A stretch of 64,000 nucleotides of DNA from Bacteroidia bacterium (GTDB lineage Bacteria > Bacteroidota > Bacteroidia > Chitinophagales > JAUHXS01): positions 124,001 through 188,000 of the forward strand of contig JAUHXS010000006.1 in the NCBI GenBank assembly GCA_030426955.1, given 5' to 3'. Position 1 is the first letter of the stretch, and the number at the start of each line of letters is the position of its first letter. The translations under genes and the position numbers were made by a program. A model generated the notes under the pieces. That model was not told the origin of the DNA. It was given only the letters and a program-made list of their open reading frames with translations, and did no database searches. Shown piece after piece: positions 63,141 to 64,000 of this stretch.

Positions 63141-64000
63141 TTAGAAACTAGAAATTTTAAGCAGTTGATGGCTGTCTCCAACTTGTAATTTTAGTAAATA
63201 TAGCCCTTTGGAATCCAGTATATCAGACTGAATAAAATAATGGTGAGTGCCTTCATTTTGTCTATTACTATAAAGTACATTTATTTCTTCTCCCAAAAGA
63301 TTTAGAATAGAAAGTTTTACGTCATTTGATTCCTTCAGTTGGTATACTATCTTAGTGAACTCCCTGAATGGGTTAGGTGCCGCTTTTAGCAAGAAGTTAT
63401 CTGCTTGAGGGTTATAAAAGCCTGTCGTATCGTTATTATCTGTATTTGTTGTATCAAAGGATATTTGATTAGAGTCTACAATGACAACAACATAAACGCT
63501 GGTATTACTTGGGCTGATATCAATTGAAAATCCAGCATCTGTCGATACGCCAGCTAAGTCTAAATAAATAGAATAACTATTGTTAGGTATGTTAGTGAAC
63601 TCAAATCCTCCTTGATCGTCTTGAGAACCAGACTCCTGATGTGCGATAGGCTCAGTAGTTGATTTATCAATTAACGATACATCAAGACCATTTAATGGGT
63701 CTCCAGGGCCTTGTATCTTTCCTGTTACAGGTTTCTGAATAACTTTGCCCTCAACTACACCAGGATGATTTCCTGATGACCCATTGAGTTTTTTTACAAT
63801 AATGTCTGCTGTCTCAATAGTGTCAATTATTTGGAATAATTGGGCATTGAACCACTGAGTGGCATTAGGGTAATAGGTAGGCAAGTTGTTAGGGTATTGC
63901 GAAAGATTAGGTTTGGCTAGTATATAAAAGAGCCCTTTTGTTGCGTTGTTTATAGTATAGCTGCCATCTGAGTTAATGTTCGTAGATGCAATGGAGTCTA
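63141..64000 (-). CDS. Secreted protein with type A T9SS signal (N-terminus beyond window)
   Basis: The frame is open to the right edge, so at least 286 residues of the C-terminal part are present. Carboxypeptidase-regulatory-like beta domains carry GSYTINNATKGLFYILAKP and GKIQGPGDPLNGLDVSLIDK ... GGFEFTNIPNNSYSIYLDLAG. The last 80 residues (NFLLKAAPNPFREFTKIVYQL ... VKLSILNLLGEEINVLY ... KGLYLLKLQVGDSHQLLKISSF) are a clear T9SS type A sorting domain (PNPF motif). Probable surface protein of unknown function. It lies directly upstream of porQ. Confidence 0.83.
   Translation of the reverse strand, partial: DSIASTNINSDGSYTINNATKGLFYILAKPNLSQYPNNLPTYYPNATQWFNAQLFQIIDTIETADIIVKKLNGSSGNHPGVVEGKVIQKPVTGKIQGPGDPLNGLDVSLIDKSTTEPIAHQESGSQDDQGGFEFTNIPNNSYSIYLDLAGVSTDAGFSIDISPSNTSVYVVVIVDSNQISFDTTNTDNNDTTGFYNPQADNFLLKAAPNPFREFTKIVYQLKESNDVKLSILNLLGEEINVLYSNRQNEGTHHYFIQSDILDSKGLYLLKLQVGDSHQLLKISSF

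Overview
The window looks like chromosomal DNA of a Bacteroidota bacterium. It is AT-rich by eye. It has three proteins with gliding-type (type B) and three with type A type IX secretion (T9SS) C-terminal signals, a PorQ homologue, a PorE-like OmpA protein, a short Bacteroidota-type RpoD, a type III glutamine synthetase, and promoters of the Bacteroidota form TTG-N19/20-TAnnTTTG. I cannot place it below phylum with confidence; the order is unresolved.

Layout. 1-8.2 kb: truncated Lhr helicase, type B PKD adhesin, rlmB, a TPR protein translationally coupled to a PorE-like OmpA/PD40 protein, and a TrkA-C membrane protein. 8.2-9.5 kb: a dead IS3-family orfA, a 44-bp perfect palindrome terminator and a small lipoprotein. 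9.5-16.4 kb: ABC-F ATPase with one degenerate composite ATP site, rpoD, ABC exporter, typA. 16.4-21.8 kb: a remnant of a SpoU methyltransferase, then a 1673-aa IgGFc-binding-like type B surface protein. 21.8-26.8 kb: minus-strand operon guaA, periplasmic-binding lipoprotein, choice-of-anchor B secreted protein, KtrA-like RCK protein. 26.9-31.4 kb: YceI lipoprotein, ArsC-like protein coupled to a DUF1207-like barrel, and a lipoprotein plus outer-membrane barrel pair behind a clear promoter. 31.4-33.2 kb: an intergenic island of dispersed palindromic repeats followed by a compact exosortase cassette (PID-CTERM proline peptide, exosortase, four-helix membrane protein). 33.4-40.4 kb: GT-C-like membrane protein with TPRs, a helical-repeat cytosolic protein, and an overlapping pair of T9SS cargo genes. 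40.4-42.4 kb: a gene-poor, decayed stretch with a RelE-type toxin-antitoxin locus whose toxin is frameshifted, tRNA-Gln with a partial second copy of its 5' end, and a second copy of an 80-bp palindromic repeat. 42.4-64 kb: methyltransferase, DUF2723 GT-C protein, glutamine synthetase III with a PAT-like acetyltransferase, CysZ-like protein, purL, a DUF5723-TSP3-SPOR envelope protein coupled to a lipoprotein metallopeptidase, aldo/keto reductase, 2-Cys peroxiredoxin, EVE protein, rpsA, porQ and a truncated type A T9SS cargo.

Functional themes. Cell-surface biology dominates: six T9SS cargo genes and PorQ define a secretion/attachment route, and the exosortase cassette defines a second, independent processing route with a very small substrate. 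Two GT-C-type membrane proteins could glycosylate envelope material. Housekeeping genes (guaA, purL, typA, rpoD, rpsA, rlmB, glnN, tRNA-Gln) show that this is stable core chromosome, interrupted by small scars of mobile or dead genes (IS3, SpoU, RelE, tRNA fragment, repeats) in the longer intergenic gaps. No rRNA, CRISPR array, prophage or intact transposase is visible.
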